Assembly (NCBI RefSeq): GCF_001641265.1
Contig: NW_020167539.1
Coordinates: 496,001-560,000 of the forward strand
DNA: 64,000 nt
Source of the DNA: Pseudogymnoascus destructans
Lineage: Eukaryota; Ascomycota; Leotiomycetes; Thelebolales; Thelebolaceae
Direction of reading: 5' to 3'
Of this stretch, positions 9,434 to 21,076 are shown in pieces (position 1 is the first letter of the stretch; each line of letters opens with the position of its first letter). The position numbers and the translations under genes were made by a program. The notes beneath the pieces were generated by a model. That model saw only the letters and a list, made by a program, of their open reading frames with translations. It did not search any database and was not told the DNA's origin.

Positions 9434-11059
9434 TCATTCATCATCCGAAGCATCTTCATCCATAGGGCTCCCTTGCGGCTCCTCTCCAGATTTCTTCTCT
9501 TTAGGCTTGGCTGTCTTAGTCGTCGTGGACATTGCAGGTTTCGAGTCCCTCCTTCCAAGCCCCCCCTCAAGCAAGTTCGCCAACGTCGGCGTATTCGCCT
9601 GGCTCCCACCACGCTGGCCATGATAATGGACCACCTGCGGCGGAGCCATACCCGCTTGTGTGGTCCCAAGGAGGTGCTGGGGGTATGGATGGAGATCCTT
9701 CGACGACGTGCTGAACGTCGAGACGATTGGTTGCTGGTAGCCATTCCCGGCACTGCCGTTTCCATTGGTAGCCGTAGGCGTCTGGCTGAAGCCCTGCCCA
9801 TGCTCTGCTTGGGTGGGAGTGTCGCTATCTGGTCCGCTAGGGCTGAACATTCCATCAACCTGCCCTGTGAGGCTGCTTAGTCCACCTTGAATATCGCGGA
9901 GCAGGCGGACGTATTCCTCAGGAACGAGGCCGCTTTCACGAGTCTTTGGGTCTTCAGCCACCAGCCACCCCTGCCCGTGTCTGTAGGAAACCCAGATGAT
10001 TTGACCTTCAACAAGAGGAAGCTCGTTCTCATTCTCACGCTCAAAGTCAAACAATGCAACTGCCTTGCCATGCATCTCCTCATCCGGCGACGCAATCGTA
10101 AATTGATAATCTCTGGAGTAGCGGGATTCATCTCGCGCCCTGCTCGGAGAAGAAGATCTGCTCGACACGTCGGAGTCAGACTGGTAGGTCGGGTTCTGCT
10201 CGCCCTCGTTATTATCCGCATAAGTGCGGCTAGGCAGAAGGCTTCCAGCAAAGTGAGAGTCCCTCCTACTTCCAGTGTTTTCAGTTGCCGCAAGAGAGCC
10301 TGGCCACGTTTGACCAGCAGGAACCGTTACAATTTCACCAGGGCCGTTGGCCTCGGAGCCATTGCTCACGTAATATCTCTCGCTCCCGTCGCCATTGCTT
10401 CCTGCGTAGAAGCTCCGATCCTGGCCGCAATTACCTGGGCTTAGAAGGTTGGGATTGCGCTCCTCGTCTTCTTCCCGGCTCCCTCCTCGCCCGCGACCGC
10501 TTCCATGCGAGTGGTTGGATGTCTTGTGTTTCTTATGGCGAGAGCTGATGACTATCGGGCTCTGGAGATCTTCGTCTTCGCTCCATGGAGGACCATCTCC
10601 GAAGTGTATAGGTGGCAGCTCTCCGCCTTTGGTTAGTTCAGTGCCAACATGGGGTCCTATCTCCCAGCTTCCTCGACTATCCCAAGAGGTAGGCGGATCC
10701 GAGAAGCGCTTTGACTCGCTGGCGGGAGTAGAGGTTCCAGAGGGCGGGTTCGAGGGTTCGGGCAGCGGTCCGTAATGTAGCGGGTGATGTATTCCATAAG
10801 CGAAGTCGCGCACTGTCGTATATGGCAGGCTTGAATGGAAGGCTGGGAATATGTGAGATGGAGGCCGTGACCTTGATGGCCGATCCGAGGTTATGGAGTA
10901 TAGTGAGAGCCTATTCTTCGACGCATGGGAAAGCGGTCGTTGTAGGTTGGAACGCCGTGCCGGAGGCGACGTGATTAACGGCGGTAGTGGTGGATGGTTT
11001 GGATTTGGCGACAATGATGCTGGCGCTGGAAAAGTCGACGGCAGCGAGGTCGTCGACAT
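9434..11059 (-). CDS. NBP2: SH3-domain adaptor, Nbp2/Skb5-like
   Basis: A single-exon frame of 541 residues with one SH3 domain at about residues 331-388: GKAVALFDFERENENELPLV, then EGQIIWVSYRHGQGWLVAED and GLVPEEYVRLL. The ALFDFE...ENEL...GWL.A...GLVPEEYV pattern, especially HGQGWLVAED, is that of yeast Nbp2 and S. pombe Skb5. Those adaptors recruit PP2C phosphatase to the HOG/cell-wall MAP kinase pathways and bind PAK kinases. The N-terminal 320 residues are disordered and rich in Pro/Ser, with an acidic/basic Arg-Glu stretch. The C-terminal tail is Gln/Gly/Ser-rich and ends in an acidic segment (SPMDEDASDDE). It is longer than Nbp2 of yeast (236 residues), as usual for filamentous fungi. 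Orthology is inferred from the SH3 sequence alone; another SH3 adaptor is the alternative. Confidence 0.8.
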   Translation of the reverse strand: MSTTSLPSTFPAPASLSPNPNHPPLPPLITSPPARRSNLQRPLSHASKNRLSLYSITSDRPSRSRPPSHIFPAFHSSLPYTTVRDFAYGIHHPLHYGPLPEPSNPPSGTSTPASESKRFSDPPTSWDSRGSWEIGPHVGTELTKGGELPPIHFGDGPPWSEDEDLQSPIVISSRHKKHKTSNHSHGSGRGRGGSREEDEERNPNLLSPGNCGQDRSFYAGSNGDGSERYYVSNGSEANGPGEIVTVPAGQTWPGSLAATENTGSRRDSHFAGSLLPSRTYADNNEGEQNPTYQSDSDVSSRSSSPSRARDESRYSRDYQFTIASPDEEMHGKAVALFDFERENENELPLVEGQIIWVSYRHGQGWLVAEDPKTRESGLVPEEYVRLLRDIQGGLSSLTGQVDGMFSPSGPDSDTPTQAEHGQGFSQTPTATNGNGSAGNGYQQPIVSTFSTSSKDLHPYPQHLLGTTQAGMAPPQVVHYHGQRGGSQANTPTLANLLEGGLGRRDSKPAMSTTTKTAKPKEKKSGEEPQGSPMDEDASDDE

Positions 11060-12349
11060 GACTTTACCGCCAGCAGCAGCGAGTTGCTCCTCACGGCTGA
11101 GATCAGGGCCTCAGAGTGTCTGGTTCAGGCCAATCCACACCCGGCAGCAAGCCACTCGGTATCCTAAACTTCGCGTGCGCAGTCTTATGCTGGTGTCGGA
11201 GAGAGGATGCGAATGTCGCGGCGACGACGCAAGGGAAAGGATCGAGGGTCTATGGCAACTTTAATAGTCGCGCCTGAACGGGGCGGTAACAAGTAGTCCT
11301 TGGGCCAAGCGCCGAAAGATTGATATGCGACCTCTTCAACGCGCCCTCTTGAGGGGGAGAAGGCCAGCGAAAAGTAAAAGTTTGAAGGTACTGTAGGATG
11401 GCGCTGTATGGCACTGTATGGCACTGTACTTCCTTCGAGTACCCCTCACTAAGACAGGCTGTGAGAGGGCCTTATTTTCGCTATCGCTCGTGTTTGGAGA
11501 GGCGATCTTGATCGTAAGTAGAGTCTCACCACAGGTTAATCACCAAGCCATGGATCGCGATTAACCACGTGACTATATATGGGGGATGTTTCTTGTTTTG
11601 AAGACAGGAAAATGAAGATTCCTGGCCTATATTTTGGGGGGTGGACGGGCGTTTATTTTGTCGTATTTTTGCGGTTGGGTGCGGGTTTTGGAATGAGATT
11701 TGAACTTTCGAGACTCGGACAGAACATGGGCGCACGAGGCTATTTTTAGACGTTTCATGTTTTTGGGTGGTGACTACGGACGGAAGAGGATTAGCGTCTG
11801 ATTGGGAAATGCTGTGTTCTTCTGTTCTTCCTGCTTAACCCTTCCCCATGGAAAAACCCAACAATCAAATCACCAAAACATCAAAATACCAATAATACCA
11901 ACAAAACACTGACATTCACCGCCTCAGTCTTGCACGCATATCTTGGGACTGTTGGACACTCTGGTAAGCCTTAGTCTTGCACGCATATCTTGGGACGTTG
12001 GACACTCTGGTAAGCCTCAGTTTCTGTCTCTGCTGCTACGCATCACTACAATCTCTCCTCCCCCTCTGCTTCCTGATGATCACTTATTGGAGCTGTCTTA
12101 TCTTCATGATGACACAACTTTTTAAATTAATATACAACTTTTGACTGAAAGCCCTTCACAAGAACCATTCACTGCTATCACAACCTCTTCACAGGGCTGC
12201 AGCTAACGTTGGTGACCTTCAGATACCGGATGTGACTGTTCTGCGGTGGACAGTAGACCATGCTGTCTAGCCGAAACTTTTACCCTCCAGGCCCACAGCT
12301 GTCCCATCCCATACGACAACTGCAAGCTCATACTACCTGACAATTCACA
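11060..12349. other. Divergent intergenic region between NBP2-like and SSU72
   Basis: Shared promoter region of about 1.3 kb, AT-rich in the right half, with CT-rich stretches before SSU72. It contains a tandem 47-bp duplication (separate entry). No coding content was recognised. Confidence 0.4.
11926..12019. repeat. Tandem 47-bp duplication, 5' of SSU72
   Basis: Two adjacent near-identical copies, starting at 11926 and 11973, of a block beginning AGTCTTGCACGCATATCTTG and ending GGACACTCTGGTAAGCCT. They differ by one indel and the last bases. Each copy ends in CTGGTAAGCC, which resembles a splice donor. Confidence 0.9.
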
Positions 12350-13187
12350 ATGCCACGGCCAGTAGCAGCTGCTGCGGCTCCTGCCAGCGACGTAACTGTT
12401 GCCAACGGGGGTCAACCAGACGCTGGTGGATTCAAACTGAAGTTCTGCACTGTTTGTGCCAGTAACAACAACAGGTATGTAGCCGCATTAGTACTTCCCA
12501 TCTCCAATCGCTAAAGGTAGGCAACACAGATCGATGGAAGCACACCTGCGACTCGCGGCAGCCAACTTCCCTGTCATCTCATTTGGCACGGGTTCCCTGG
12601 TGCGTCTGCCGGGAGCTTCAATGAACACCCCCAACGTATACCACTTCAACAAGACCTCGTACGATAGCATGTACAAGGAGCTTGATGCGAAGGATCCGCG
12701 CTTGTACCGGGCAAATGGGATATTGAACATGCTTGACCGGAATCGCAACGTGAAATGGGGCCCAGAGCGATGGCAGGACTGGCAGGTTGGGATGCCTAGA
12801 CTAGATCATGCGAAGGAGAGAGGGTTTGAGGGGACGGAGGGGGGAGTTGCTGATATCGTGATCACTTGTGAAGAGAGATGCTGGGACGCCGTAGTTGACG
12901 ATCTCCTCAGCCGGGGCTCGCCCTTGAACCGCCCCGTCCACGTCATCAACGTGGATATCAAGGATAACCATGAAGAGGCCTTGGTGGGTGGACGCGGCAT
13001 CTTGGATCTCGCCGAGTCGCTGAACAAGGCAGCTGCAGAGGAGCGTGATATCCGCGGAGCCTCGTCATTTGACCGAGGCAGTACTGCGGGTAGGTCGGGC
13101 TTCGACGAGAGGGTCCCGGACATTATCGGTGAATGGCAGGAGCGATGGCCAAACCTACCTGCGACATGGACACTGGCCTGGTTTTAA
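12350..13187 (+). CDS. SSU72: RNA polymerase II CTD phosphatase Ssu72
   Basis: Exons 12350-12474 and 12530-13187; product 260 residues. Ssu72 removes Ser5/Ser7 phosphate from the Rpb1 C-terminal domain within the cleavage and polyadenylation factor. The low-molecular-weight-phosphatase-like loop reads [17 protein letters not shown]: nucleophile Cys36 and Arg42 form the CX5R signature. The family segments [50 protein letters not shown], then [15 protein letters not shown] and [19 protein letters not shown] all match Ssu72; the general-acid Asp is expected in the DIKDNHEEA region. The intron interrupts the catalytic Arg42 codon (AG|A). The gene is longer than yeast Ssu72 (206 residues), with an Ala-rich N-terminus and an insert near residues 200-230. 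Confidence 0.95.
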
Positions 13188-13314
13188 GATGGGGTGGCCT
13201 ATGCTTTTATGCTGTCGGTGTGTGCGCGAGGATATACCAAGTCGGCTTGGACGAAATGAAGAAGAAATGAAGTGCATTGTATAATTTGATGAGTCTCGCA
13301 ACACAAGTGGAACC

Positions 13315-13422
13315 GTCCATCCATCTGTCATCCATCTGTCATCCATCTGTCATCCATCTGTCTCCATCCGTCTCCATCCGTCATCCATCCATCATCCATC
13401 CATCATCCATCCATCATCCATC
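13315..13422. repeat. CATCCATCTGT/ATCC minisatellite, 3' of SSU72
   Basis: Four CATCCATCTGT-type units followed by TCTCCATCCG units and then CATCCATCCAT units, all built from an ATCC core. Confidence 0.9.
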
Positions 13423-14143
13423 GATCCCGTGCGTGTCGTTGCACCGGAACGTCCGAAACAGAGCAAAACATGATGAATGAATCCGCAGTGAAACACGGTG
13501 GGCTTCGTTGCAGAATCTTCTGGCCATCAATCATCGAAATTGGAACTGTGCATACTTGGGTTGTTGGATTGTCTCACTCCAAGACTCGTCCTGTGTACGT
13601 ACAGTACTCTCCGTCGTTGGTCCCGCCCGGCGCAGTCCCGGGCGGGACCAGCTAAGATGTTTAGATGGTGCGTTATGCGCTTTACAAGGGATCCTGTGCT
13701 GTTCCTGACTAGAGGAGACCCAATGGGGGAATGTGATTGGATAAGTCGACGATCTGGGGATAACTCTCCAGCCTCTCCGGACTCTGCAGACTCTTCAGCT
13801 TCCTCCCCAATTTGACCGCCGTGTGCCATACTAGACAATATCACAGATCACTTCTCTTTTTTGAATTCTCACATTGCGATTTATGACCGAGGTACTGTAC
13901 ATGCATCAATAGCCCTCGTCTCCCAGTACATTCTACATTGCATCTCATTTTAAAAAGAAGCTTCTGTAATTCCCAACCCCCTGTTGATTGATATACCGTC
14001 CCACTCCGCCGCCGTGGGAAGGAAAGGAGTCCACATTTTAAATTACTTCTACGATCGTCTCTGCTGGCTGTAGTAGCACTGATTGACTCCCCTACTCTGT
14101 ACCCCATACTCTGTACCCCGTACTCTGTACTCCCTATACACGC

Positions 14144-14227
14144 CTGGCTGTCGCACTGGCTGTCGCACTGGCTGTCGCACTGGCTGTCGCACTGGCTGTC
14201 GCACTGGCTGTCGCACTGGCTGTCGCA
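14144..14227. repeat. 12-bp minisatellite CTGGCTGTCGCA, 7 copies
   Basis: Seven perfect head-to-tail copies (84 bp). Because 12 is a multiple of three, the minus strand reads as a Cys-Asp-Ser-Gln repeat, but no other coding evidence surrounds it. Confidence 0.95.
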
Positions 14228-14985
14228 TGTCTTCTGCCCCGGAATAGGGAATAGCGAAATGTGAAAAATCCCCATCCTGTCTTTCTGTGGTCCTAGGGAC
14301 ATAAAGTCACTTAAAGTCTATCTGGATACCAACAGCCACTTTTAGCGCTATCCGACCGACCACACGCCCCTCAACTCACCCACCACCACATCCACCACAT
14401 CCACCACATCCCTCCTCCCTCTCCCCCTTCCACTTTTCTCCCCCTTACACCCCCTTTCATACTTTCAGGGCCTCCAATCCTCCAACCTTGCCCACTCGTC
14501 TTCCTCTTCTCGACAAAAGGGTATTGCTGTTGCTCTACTTTATCTAGCTTCACCCAAGGGCTCTTGATATTCGAGCCGTCGGCGAGTTCTGAGCTGGTAC
14601 CTCACCGAAGACTACGTGCGGTTCTCCCTCCCCTGACCACCACCAACTTTCTTTCAACTCCCGCCAACCACGTCCACCTTGCGCCGTCCTTGCCAACGCT
14701 ACGAGCAGAGCTACGAATAGCGAATTCAATACGGTTGAACGGCGGCGCTCTGAATAGTTCACGAGATTCATGTCTGACGCCAATTACACGTTAATGTACA
14801 CTTGAGAATAATCGCCGACGTCCTGCGTTTCAAGATCCGACTCTTCGAGCCACGAATCCGCGGACATACCTGAACATATATTATAGAAGCCGAGGAGGAT
14901 ATATATTTTGTGCCGAGCCTGGATTACCTACTGTCGCTTTGTCGCAACCAGTCTGTGGACCTACAATAAAGCGACTAACCATACA

Positions 14986-17838
14986 ATGAATCGAAGCCCT
15001 GGACCTTTGTCCCCAGTCTCAATAGGAGGCGGAAGCGAGTGGTCGGGCATCTCCAAATACCAGGGACTTGAGGAGAACCCTCCATACTCCCCGATCAATC
15101 GCGGAAACCTAATAACACCACGGGTCTCGAGCGGCTCCAACGGGATGATGAACGGAGGAGGATTTCCTCCCAGGGGGCCTGAGAGCCAGAACGGAAATGT
15201 ACCCTCACCGCCAGCATCGATAGCGCGCTCCAGCATCCCGACAAGTCTGTACAATGGTTCCATGAACGGAGGGCCTGCCGGTGGGCGAGACCGCAGGGAT
15301 GAACAGTTTGAAGGCATACTGAGCGAGCACTACGTCTCTCTCAAGAGGTTTCTGGCTGCGTCTCTGCGCGATGAGAAGGGCAACCCAAGGCCGAACAAGG
15401 CGCGAGACAAGCTGCTGCGACTGTCACCTGTGCAATTCCAGGAACTGAGCATGGATGTGTTCGACGAGTTATTGCGGAGGCATGCTGCGGGCCGCAAGCA
15501 ATCTGTCGCCGGGCTGAACGAACAAAACTCTCCACCGCAATTTCTGCTCCCCAAAGATACCTTCCACCCAAAGCGCAACCAGGCGCGACAAAAACTGTCC
15601 ACGCTACCGCCACCGCGGTTTAGGGATCTGGCAACCGACGTATTCTACGAGCTGGAGCGGAGGTTTCCAAGGTTTGCTGGAGGGGATATCAGCCGGAGCG
15701 GGAATGGAACCCCGGTCGACCCGAGAATGCGGATGCGGAGGCCGTCGGAGGCCAGCTCAGTGGGATACGCGAGGAGCGAGTCTCGAGGTGGAACTCGCGG
15801 TGTGGGAGGTGGGCAGCCTGGATCCCCTGGCATGTTACCGAACGACTATGGCCGGCCATTGCCCAAGACGTACCAGAGCAACACGCTGGTGCCTAATAAG
15901 AGTACAATGGTGGAGGATGATGACGATCAGGATAATGACTCGGATGCATTTGGATTAGAGAGCGCAGTAATAGCGGGCGTTGGCGCAAAGGCAGAGGTAT
16001 GTGATAGTGAGAGTTGTGCAAATATCACTACTAACTAATATATAGGAGGATAAAAAGCAATTAAAAGAATACGAGGAGCAAGTGGTCGCACTACGAGAAA
16101 AGGTCGGCGGGCTGGAAGAGAAGTTACGGCAGAAGGACGAGGAGCTTAATGATGTTTTGGACGGCGAACGTAGCAGGTCGACAGCTGCGAATGCAGAGAA
16201 GCAAGAGTTTTCGGAGCTGCGGCTGAAGCTGGAAGAAAAGCTGGCAGACGCCGAGAACCTGTACGTGTCGCTGCAGTCGGAGCTTGACAGGCTACGCGCC
16301 GAGCACTCGGAGACGGAGAGGGACCTGAGCGATCATTTAGAACAGCTGCGCGTCTCAGGAGGTGGAGGTGGGAATGAGGCACTGGAGCGCGAGAACGAGG
16401 AGTTGAGGGCCGAGTTGGAAGAGCAGCAACAGACGACGGATGATGTTCGGCGAGAGGCTGGGAATTTCTTGAGGGAGATGAAGTTGCTCACCGAGCGCAA
16501 CGGGACGTCTTGGGAGAAGGAGGAGCAGCTTGTGGTCCAAGTCAACAGGCTGGAAGCCGAGGTCGAGGATTGGAGGAACCGATACGCAAGGACGAAGACT
16601 CAATTAAGAAACGCCCGGGCTTCGTCGATTGGCCTCACTATCCAACCTAAGCAGACTACGAGCAGCCATAACTCCCCCGATGGACTGGTCAAGGATGTCC
16701 ACGTCACAAAGTTCCAGATCTCCATCGATGAGCTGCTACGAACCGCTCGCTCCGAGACCCCCGAGAACGTTGTTGAGTACATGAAGAACGTGGTTATCTG
16801 TGTTCGCAACATTACGCAAGACATCGACAACTCCACAAACAACCCCGAGCTTGCCCAAGGCCAAGCGAAGCTCAAGGCCCGCGTCTCCGCAACTGCCAAC
16901 AACCTGATCACCGCCTCCAAGAACTTCACAGCCGCCAAGGGACTCTCGCCCGTCTCCCTCCTCGACGCAGCAGCATCCCACCTCACCACCTCCGTAGTCG
17001 AGCTCATCAGCACCGTCAAGATCCGGCCCACTCCCGCCAGTGAACTCGAAGACGACGACAACGAGACCCTCCAGCCAATCGAGACCCCAAGCTACTACCC
17101 CACCAACGGCGAGCGCAAGGACAACAACATCTCCGCCCCCTTCATGGGCATGCGCCAGAGCAACGTCTCCTCGATGTACAGCCCCGTCAACTCGCCTCGC
17201 AACTCTAGAGTTCCCCGCTCCCGCAGCGGCTCCAAGGCCGAGCCATGGCGCCGCTCGCTCTCGCGAAGTGGCCAGAATGGCGTGAATGGGAAGCTGCCAC
17301 CCGCGCCGCTGGGGTCAATGGGTGCCTTTGGGATCCGTGGGCAGGAGCAAAATAACGAGATTGAGGATCTGAAGGTAAGCCCTACAATAGCCTGCCTGGC
17401 AAGCCCGACAATAGTTTATTGTGATATACTAACACAACCCAGATCTTCCTCGAAGACCAAACCGCCTTCCTCGTCCAAATGATCCAATCCCTCGTCTCGA
17501 GCATCCGCTCCGACAACGGCGTCGGCGCTATAATCGCCGAGCTCGCCTCCATCGCCGCCGTCGTCGAGAAAGTCATGTCCGCCACCGAAACCAGCATGGA
17601 CGACCGCTCCGACGCCGCCGCCCAGCTCCGCCACGAAGCAGAGAGCATAGTGCGCAAGCTCGAAGTATGCCGCGAGCGCGTCCTCGATGCGGGGGAGCGC
17701 GGTGCGGAGCTGGCGACGGATGCGGAGCGGAAGGTCTGGACGCAGGGATTGCCACCGGTGGCGTTTGAGATTGCGAGGGAGACGAAGGAGTTGGTTAGGG
17801 TGGTGGATGGGTTAGATGAGGAGGAGAATTTTGCGTAG
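14986..17838 (+). CDS. SPA2: Polarisome scaffold Spa2
   Basis: Exons 14986-15996, 16046-17374 and 17443-17838, all phase 0; product 911 residues. Spa2 organises the polarisome at hyphal tips with formins and MAPK-pathway kinases. Two Spa2 homology (GIT/SHD) repeats lie near residues 125-250: ARDKLLRLSPVQFQELSMDV with FDELLRR, and ARQKLSTLPPPRFRDLATDV with FYELERRFPRF. The second exon encodes a long coiled coil (residues about 338-520: VVALREKVGGLEEKLRQKDE onward). A conserved C-terminal helical domain follows (SIDELLRTARSETPENVVEY, VVICVRNITQDIDNS, then after a Ser-rich linker IFLEDQTAFLVQMIQSLVSS and IRSDNG). Both introns have good branch sites (CTACTAAC; TATACTAAC). The start at 14986 (MNRSPGPLSPVS) resembles the family N-terminus; an in-frame ATG at 14908 is less likely. 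Confidence 0.93.
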
Positions 17839-19371
17839 TTTGTTCTTGAATGCAGAATGTAGAGTCCGTCCCGGACCGACTGTAGTAGTGTCCTTGGGGC
17901 AGCTCTGAAAGTCCATAAACGCCCAACGAGCCTCTATCCCCATACTCGCCACATGCTATGAGGGTGTTTCCTGGAGTTGGTTTTATTGAGCGCACCTCGG
18001 CCACAGGCAGCTGGGTCTTTTGAAAATGAGTAAGGAATATACGTCAAGGAAGAAAGCCTCGGCCCTGAGTGTATGACGGTCCGAGGTCTAGAAAGAAACC
18101 TTCTACATAAATCGACAATGCCACCGGCTTCGCGACTGGTCGTCGAATACTGTAATCTCCTTGTAACTTGGGCGCTCGACGAAATGCTGGAGCTTCATGT
18201 TGGCCCTCAAGCCGCTCTAGCTCGGAATTCCCGGGAGGGCCTGTTTTGTGGATGCGAGGATCGTACAATTAACAATTAACATCCCAGAGGCAAACACTCC
18301 AGAGGCAAACACTGCCGTCTTGTAGCGTGGCAACGGTCATTCCCACATCTTCACTGCCAGGAAGATAATACGCCCCATACCGCGGACCTCCAATGGCGAT
18401 TCTGTCCCACCGCCCTGTTTCAAAGGTTTTTGGAACCACCTGGTGCAGATCGGTGCCGTCCGGTGGATGAACTCTGTACACCAGTCTACCTTCTCTGCTT
18501 GGTACGACGGGTCCCAGTTAGCCATCACGCGTATTCTCTCGGTTGCCCTCTGATTGCTGTTCTGCTGGTCATGGCGAGCCACTGATATCACAGAGCGTTG
18601 CCCAAGTTAGTCTTCCGCTGCAGCTCCGGGCACATCTCCAGAACGAGGGCTCGCCGGCGGAAACGGTTGGTATCGGCTTTGCTCGTTTTCTTCAAATTTC
18701 GAGGCACTCGTCGCGCCATAAATTGTGATCACGCCCGATTCTAAGGAAGCGGCGACACACAAGCTGGGTTGTGGTGATCTCTGGTGGTGTGAGGACTATG
18801 TGGCCTTGTTAGTTGCGAAACACACAAGGCAAGCTGGCTTCACTTACAGGAAAACAGGTAAACAATAATCTCATCTGGCAGGGCGTCCATTTTGCTTGCG
18901 AACAGAGAGGGGTGTCTTCGGTCGGATGGTCCAGCACCAGGTGACAAGATCGCAGCCTTATTTTGGTCAGTAGATTGCTACTCGGTCACGGTCGGAGTAA
19001 GAAAGGAGCAACGGAACGCCTCTACTCTATTCTACTGAACTGACACCCACTTTCCAATTTTCTTTCCTCTAATAGCTAAAACCAACTTAGTTACCTCTGC
19101 TGCTCGATGAGATGCTGTCTATCTTGCATTTCCTTTTGTTGAGATTGGACGGACATTGATTGTAGTTGCTGTAAATGAGACTCATGTCATGGTCGTAGAT
19201 TCTTGGCAGAGAAACGTGAGAACATTGCTAAATGGTGAATTACACCAAATTCTGAAGACTCTTATTATTCTGCAGCCTCCGTTCCAGATGACGATTAATA
19301 TCTATCAAAGACCCAATCCCCAAGCGCGTTATCCAACTCCAACCATGCCATCAATAAAATCCATTCGCTCC
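17839..19371. other. Convergent intergenic SPA2/CHK1, with a possible gene relic
   Basis: Most of this 1.5 kb shows nothing. On the minus strand, around 18269-18600, one frame reads like real protein (ETGRWDRIAIGGPRYGAYYL, then PGSEDVGMTVATLQDGSV) and the neighbouring frame upstream (VMANWDPSYQAEK) looks like its continuation after a shift. No start, splice or family could be assigned. I record it as an unplaced coding-like remnant at low confidence. Confidence 0.3.
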
Positions 19372-21076
19372 TTAGCCACCAGGCACATAAACCCCATCCT
19401 TGCATAGTATCACAACATTCTTGAAGAGCCTTCTCCACTCCAGCGGATCACCCTTGATCTTCACAAACCTCACCTCTAACAGTTGCCCAACCTCTGATCC
19501 ACCGTCATATCTTTCCACCAGAATGTCTCCGTTCAGACTACAGCCTCTTCCATCTGTTGTCTTCACTTTTATCCATGATACTGTCTCTTGATTCTCACAA
19601 ACAGGTGGTGGTGGAGTCGGGATATTAAGTGTGTGAAGCGCCGACCCAAGAAGGCCAGCCAGCAAAGCGGGGGGAACGTGAGAGAAGAACCGCGTGAGCG
19701 AGTATGCGGGAACAATATCCTGGAAACGACGCGCATGCTGTGTTAATGACAGCGATACCGTTGGCACAGAAGTAAATTGGGACATCGAAGGCTCATCTGC
19801 GAGCGAGGAGTTTGGCGGCAAGTAATGTCCTGGGACAGTATTGTTGGACACTGGCTGGCTAGCGGCGACCGCAGAAACACGAACAGGGCGCTCCAGCTCG
19901 AAGAAGGGGTCGCTTATCGGTGTATTTGGTTGCGAGGATGGTACCTTGCGTACTTCCTCTGAAGAGTCGACATCCATTTTGTCGTGGTTATACTGGGACT
20001 GCCTTTGGGAGGCTGCCGGCTGCTGGCTGAAGTCAATATGGAGGTTCTCCAACATCTTAGCTGCCATGCCAAGGGGATCAGCCATCCGGCCTTCAGGAGT
20101 GAGCAATGGATTCTTCCGCGTATACCAAGGATGCCTCCGAATCATTTCGAGAGAGAAGCGCTTGGTGGTGTCGATGCTCATCATGCCGCGTAGAAGGGAC
20201 AGGGTGGACGAAGGGAGCCTCTCCCAAAGACTGTCGGCGCTTGCAGTACTATTTGCGGCGTACTCGTTGAATTCCCAAGATGAAGAAGTTGGTTCGTCCC
20301 AGGGTGTGTTGCCCACGAGAAGAACGAAAAGCACAACACCGCAAGACCAGAGATCCACCAAATCCGCCGCATAGCCGCTGCCCTTGGTGGCGCGGGTCCT
20401 CGGGTCTGTAGTTCTCGCACAACTTATGACTTCTGGGGCAATATATGGGGGGCTTCCACACATTGTCGTGGCTAGCTTCGTCTTCCCCTGGTACTCGAAA
20501 AGGGTTGCGAGGCCAAAATCCGCTATCTTCAAGTCTCCATTCTCGGAGAGGAGGATGTTCTCTGGTTTGATATCGCGGTGGCTGACGCCCTTTGAGTGCA
20601 TGTAGCCCATTCCACTTATAAGCTGGAGAAAATAAAAGTGCGCAATATCTTCGCTGACTCCAACGTCTGCCTCAATCTTGTCGAATAAGTCGCCTCCAGA
20701 GGCATATTCCATTGCGATCCACCTCCATATCGAATCTTCGCCGGTTGCAAACCACTCTATGATATTGGGGTGTTGTCCAACATGCGAGTGGAGGGATACC
20801 TCCATCGCAATCTGCTTTGCTGATATCTGGCCATGTTTGACGGCGTACGTCTTGTGAATGAACTTGACGGCGAAGACTGGGTTGGTGGTTGTTGGCGGGA
20901 TGGCTTTTTTTATCCTGTCTCTCTTGTTAGACATGTCTTGCAAAACAAAGGCTGCATTTGTTCAGAACATACGAAGCATATGCCCCTCGTCCGATCGTCT
21001 TTGATACAATGCGAAATGGCAAATCGGCTGGCAGCGGATCGAGTTGAGACTGGAAGGGGATATTGTTATCAGCCAT
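19372..21076 (-). CDS. CHK1: DNA damage checkpoint kinase Chk1
   Basis: Exons 21076-20973 and 20914-19372; product 548 residues. Chk1 is the effector Ser/Thr kinase that delays mitosis after DNA damage or replication stress. The kinase domain starts in exon 1 (FRIVSKTIGRGAYAS, glycine loop split by the intron) and continues with FAVKFIHK (lysine), HRDIKPENILL, IADFGLATLF, CGSPPYIAPEV and a Chk1-type WSCGVVLFVLLVGNTPWDEP. The RFSLEMIRRHPWYTRKNP end is also typical. A Ser/Gln-rich linker with SQ dipeptides (QSQ, SSQP) follows. The C-terminal domain (QHARRFQDIVPAYSLTRFFS, then VKIKGDPLEWRRLFKNVV) matches the Chk1 regulatory/KA1-like region. The activation-segment insert after APE (CARTTDPRTRATKGSGYAAD) is longer than usual. 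The 58-nt intron joins Ser (TC|G). Divergent neighbour: the APC/C E2 gene. Confidence 0.95.

Larger units (their letters stand above)
13188..14985. other. Intergenic with two satellites and CT-rich SPA2 leader
   Basis: About 1.8 kb. It contains the ATCC/CATCTGT array and the 12-bp array listed separately, and a short TACTCTGTACCCC repeat at about 14092-14133. From about 14350 the plus strand is strongly C/T-rich (CCACCACATC repeats), which suits a fungal promoter and 5' UTR for SPA2. No gene was recognised; the minus frame at 13841-14302 is produced by the 12-bp repeat. Confidence 0.5.

Noticed and set aside
13841..14302. Minus-strand ORF with Cys-Asp-Ser-Gln repeats
   Set aside because: The repeat comes from the 12-bp satellite; flanking codons show no motif.
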